Shown here: positions 61,772 to 64,000 of the stretch, piece by piece
How positions within the stretch are numbered: position 1 is the stretch's first letter
Layout of the letters: every line of letters starts with the position of its first letter
Source of the DNA: Paraurantiacibacter namhicola
GTDB taxonomy: Bacteria; Pseudomonadota; Alphaproteobacteria; Sphingomonadales; Sphingomonadaceae
Direction of reading: 5' to 3'
DNA length: 64,000 bases
Assembly: GCF_001687545.1 (NCBI RefSeq)
Contig: NZ_CP016545.1
Coordinates: 843,501-907,500, forward strand
The notes under the pieces: generated by a model
Told to the model about the DNA's origin: nothing
Database searches by the model: none
Seen by the model: the letters and a program-made list of their open reading frames with translations, nothing else
Position numbers and translations under genes: made by a program

Positions 61772-62734
61772 TCAGAAGCCGCCGACTGTCGTGCTGCGCA
61801 GGTTGCCGAAGCCGAGTCCGCGCGGCAGGTCGAACATGACCTTGCGATCCTTGAAATCGATCGCGACGCGGCGGAAGACGGACAGCTCGTTCACGCCCAG
61901 CACCAGCGCGGGTGTGTCGGAAAGGCCCAGGGCGTGGAATGGCGGGCTGTCGGCAAACAGGATGGGGAAGTTGCGCAGCTGCATTTGCCCGACCGTCAGC
62001 TTGCCTGCCTTATAGACATCGGTGCTCATGCGGACGCCGTTGATGTCTATCAGGTCCGTTTGACCGATCTGGCGTGTGCGGCGCAGGGTCTCCAGCAGGG
62101 CCGGATTGCCGATCGTGCCTTGCGATCCGGTATCGATGATGACGGTCGTCTCGATCCCGTTGACCCGCGCATCGGTGATGATTAGCTGGCCCAGCTTGGG
62201 CTGCGCCTGCACGACGATCTCGTAACCGGAATTCTTGCGCTTGTCGGTCACGTCGGTGACGTGGATTTCCTCTTTCACGAAATCGATGACGACGCGCTGG
62301 TCCTGCAGGCTGTCGAGACCGAGGATACCGTGCGCCCCGCCGATGTTCTGCCGGTCCACCAGCGGTGCCTGTCGGATGGTCATGGTCCGGCGTCCAAGCG
62401 AAAAGCCCGGGATCATTGCGACTTCTACCGGCCGGCGGCTCGCCATGCCGATAAGCGTGGCCTGGCCGCGGTCGTTCAGGCTCAACTCGTCGGCAAGCTC
62501 GCGGCTGATGACGGTGGCCTGAGCGCCCGTGTCGACAAGGAAGCGATATGGGCCAGTCCCGCCGATCTGCACCGGCACGGTGACTCGCTGGAAGTGCTCG
62601 ACATCCAGCTGCAGTGTCTCGCCATTCGGGTCGGGCGCGAAATTGGGGTCGGCCAGGGCCTGCGGGTCAGCCGCAGCACCGGACATTGCCAGCGCTGCCG
62701 CGCCCGCCATCGCCATGAAAAATGTCTTTTGCAT
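61772..62734 (-). CDS. Two-lobed retropepsin-like aspartyl protease, secreted
   Basis: Protein of 320 residues with a signal peptide (about 1-23). Two separate Asp-Thr-Gly sites are visible: LVDTGAQATVI (about residue 68) and IIDTGSQGTI (about 200), each with a hydrophobic flap-like segment. The region between them has GILGLDSLQDQRVVIDF, and the tail LGVNELSVFRRVAIDF repeats the same pattern, so the protein is an internal duplication. Most bacterial members of PF13650/PF13975 have one such lobe per domain and some have two. Substrate and processing partners are not known. ATG 62734 is preferred because it gives a proper signal peptide. Confidence 0.85.
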   Translation of the reverse strand: MQKTFFMAMAGAAALAMSGAAADPQALADPNFAPDPNGETLQLDVEHFQRVTVPVQIGGTGPYRFLVDTGAQATVISRELADELSLNDRGQATLIGMASRRPVEVAMIPGFSLGRRTMTIRQAPLVDRQNIGGAHGILGLDSLQDQRVVIDFVKEEIHVTDVTDKRKNSGYEIVVQAQPKLGQLIITDARVNGIETTVIIDTGSQGTIGNPALLETLRRTRQIGQTDLIDINGVRMSTDVYKAGKLTVGQMQLRNFPILFADSPPFHALGLSDTPALVLGVNELSVFRRVAIDFKDRKVMFDLPRGLGFGNLRSTTVGGF

Positions 62735-62863
62735 ATACCTCTCCACCGCTTCGCCCACCGGCCGCCGTGGAGGTTGGCGCGCATCCAATGTTACCACAGG
62801 CAAGCGCCGCGACCAAATTGGGATCGATGGCGCAAGCTTCGCGCAACATTCGGGAAGTGACGG

Positions 62864-64000
62864 TCAGGTGTAGCGCTGCCGCAGGCGGCCGAAGGCCTCT
62901 CGCTGATGGCGCAAGATGTCGGAGAACTCGCCCGCGCTCGGATGGCGGATGGCGATAAGCGCGGCATACCAAGTCACGACGCCGAGCGTGGAGAGCAGCG
63001 CCAGGACGCCGAATGTCATTTCATCGGGCGCCATCCAGAAGGCATAGCCAAGGGCCAGCGGGCCGATCGCCGCGAGGCCGGCGACGAATGTGCGCCAGTA
63101 GATGTCCAGCAGGCTGCGCCAGGAGAAGCCAACAAGCCTCTGCATGAAGGCCGCATGGATGACCCACCAGATCGCGCCATGGACGATGCGCGAAATGGCA
63201 GCCCACTCAAGCCCGAATTGCGCGGCATAATACAGCAGGCCGATGGACAGCGCGGCATCCAGCATCGTCAGCATCACGATGGTACGCCATTTGCCCAGCA
63301 GATAACCCACGTCGATCTGCATCGGGATGGCGATGAAGAAGACCTGCGCCAGGGCGACCCAGACCATGACCGGCGCGACGCCGGCCCAGCGCTCGCCATA
63401 AAGCGCCAGCACAAGGGGCTCGGCGCCCATGGCCAGGCCGAACATCGCTGCCCAGGTCACGGCGCAGAGGGCAGAGGTCAGGCGCAGGTAATGGGCCGAA
63501 ATATCCTCACCCCGGTCTCGCGCGCGCGAAAGGGAAGGGTAGAATACGGACTCTACAGGGCCGCTCACCAGCACGCGGAACTGCACTGCCAGCCCGGTCG
63601 CCCGGCCATACAAGCCCAGCGCCGCCTCGCTGATCATCTTGCCCACGATCAGGTCCGGCGCGCGGGTCGCCACGCTGGCGGTAAAACTGATCAGGCTGGA
63701 TGACCCGCCATAGGTGAAGATGCGGCGCGAGCCGTCGAGGCTCGGCGGAAATATCCGGAAGATGGGGTTCACCAGCTGCGTCAGCCCCGCCTTCGCCATC
63801 TGGTAGGCGAAGACCCCGAAGGCGAGCGACAGGGAGGAATAGCCATACCACGCAGCGCCAACCGTGATGACGACCTGCACGAGGTTCGCGCCGGTTTCCA
63901 CAAAGGCATAGCCGCGAAAATCCATTCGCCGCTGGACCATCGCCAGCGGGACGACGCTGAAGGGGATGAAGACATAGGAGATGCCGATCACCAGCGCGAT
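62864..64000 (-). CDS. Oligosaccharide flippase (PST/MOP superfamily), C-terminal part
   Basis: The frame is open from 64000 down to the stop at 62864; the N-terminus lies beyond the right edge. The visible 378 residues include about ten hydrophobic helices and family phrases FVETGANLVQVVITVGAAWYG, TYGGSSSLISFTASVATRAPDLIVGKM, ALGLYGRATGLAVQF and SVFYPSLSRA. This is the Wzx/PST type of lipid-linked glycan flippase. It lies 130 bases from the aspartyl protease gene, same strand. It is the second flippase of the window (the other is at 7000), so a separate glycan pathway may begin to the right. Confidence 0.85.
   Translation of the reverse strand: MALVIGISYVFIPFSVVPLAMVQRRMDFRGYAFVETGANLVQVVITVGAAWYGYSSLSLAFGVFAYQMAKAGLTQLVNPIFRIFPPSLDGSRRIFTYGGSSSLISFTASVATRAPDLIVGKMISEAALGLYGRATGLAVQFRVLVSGPVESVFYPSLSRARDRGEDISAHYLRLTSALCAVTWAAMFGLAMGAEPLVLALYGERWAGVAPVMVWVALAQVFFIAIPMQIDVGYLLGKWRTIVMLTMLDAALSIGLLYYAAQFGLEWAAISRIVHGAIWWVIHAAFMQRLVGFSWRSLLDIYWRTFVAGLAAIGPLALGYAFWMAPDEMTFGVLALLSTLGVVTWYAALIAIRHPSAGEFSDILRHQREAFGRLRQRYT

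Overview
The window looks like a chromosomal segment of a GC-rich alphaproteobacterium of the order Sphingomonadales, most probably the family Erythrobacteraceae. This rests on high GC, dense operons with ATGA/GTGA overlaps, alphaproteobacterial markers (Cbp3 chaperone, COQ9, DUF1134/EipA, HslV with an N-terminal extension, a Caulobacter-type maltose locus) and Sphingomonad-style genes such as a DUF4402 protein. The assignment is from protein family content only. No insertion sequence, integrase, CRISPR array or rRNA gene was seen. No gene-free stretch exceeds 300 bases; the longest is the 262-base divergent promoter region at 33629-33890.

Region 1 (1-24024) is a capsule/exopolysaccharide locus. 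It holds an O-antigen ligase-type protein, Wza-like export lipoprotein, Wzc-like tyrosine autokinase, an unrecognised exported protein, glycosyltransferases, a Wzx flippase, a hexapeptide acetyltransferase, a methyltransferase, a second Wzy-like protein, WecG/WecC/WecB (ManNAcA synthesis and transfer), RmlA/C/D/B (dTDP-L-rhamnose) and an ABC exporter. Embedded in it at 10591-12956 is a two-gene unit that resembles the head-spike base and head-spike fibre genes of the Rhodobacter gene transfer agent, next to an SGNH hydrolase and a 39-residue membrane protein. A tRNA-Ser(GCU) gene follows at 24099-24190, with a 20-base copy of its 3' end 132 bases away.

Region 2 (24255-36589) is a maltose/maltodextrin utilisation locus: a TonB-dependent receptor, a LacI-family regulator and an MFS sugar transporter, plus an operon in which two flavin-dependent (tryptophan-type) halogenases bracket a lipoprotein alpha-amylase and a cytoplasmic alpha-glucosidase. 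A strong intrinsic terminator separates receptor and operon. Two copies of a near-palindrome (GCATACGWATGT) flank the regulator gene.

Region 3 (36719-50365) is mostly housekeeping: EipA-like protein, aromatic aminotransferase, GNAT acetyltransferase, riboflavin genes ribE and ribD, a DUF4402 protein, a YgjP-like metallopeptidase, YcgN, SCO, ankyrin-repeat protein, COQ9, feoAB, ssb, a ferric-reductase-like membrane protein, DUF177, Cbp3 chaperone and BamE.

Region 4 (50447-55832) is hslV and hslU, normally adjacent, here separated by three tandem membrane acyltransferase-3 paralogues. Region 5 (55975-64000) holds an alpha/beta hydrolase lipoprotein, a SulP anion transporter, a diacylglycerol-kinase-like lipid kinase coupled to an Atm1-type ABC exporter, a two-lobed aspartyl protease and, running off the right edge, a second polysaccharide flippase.
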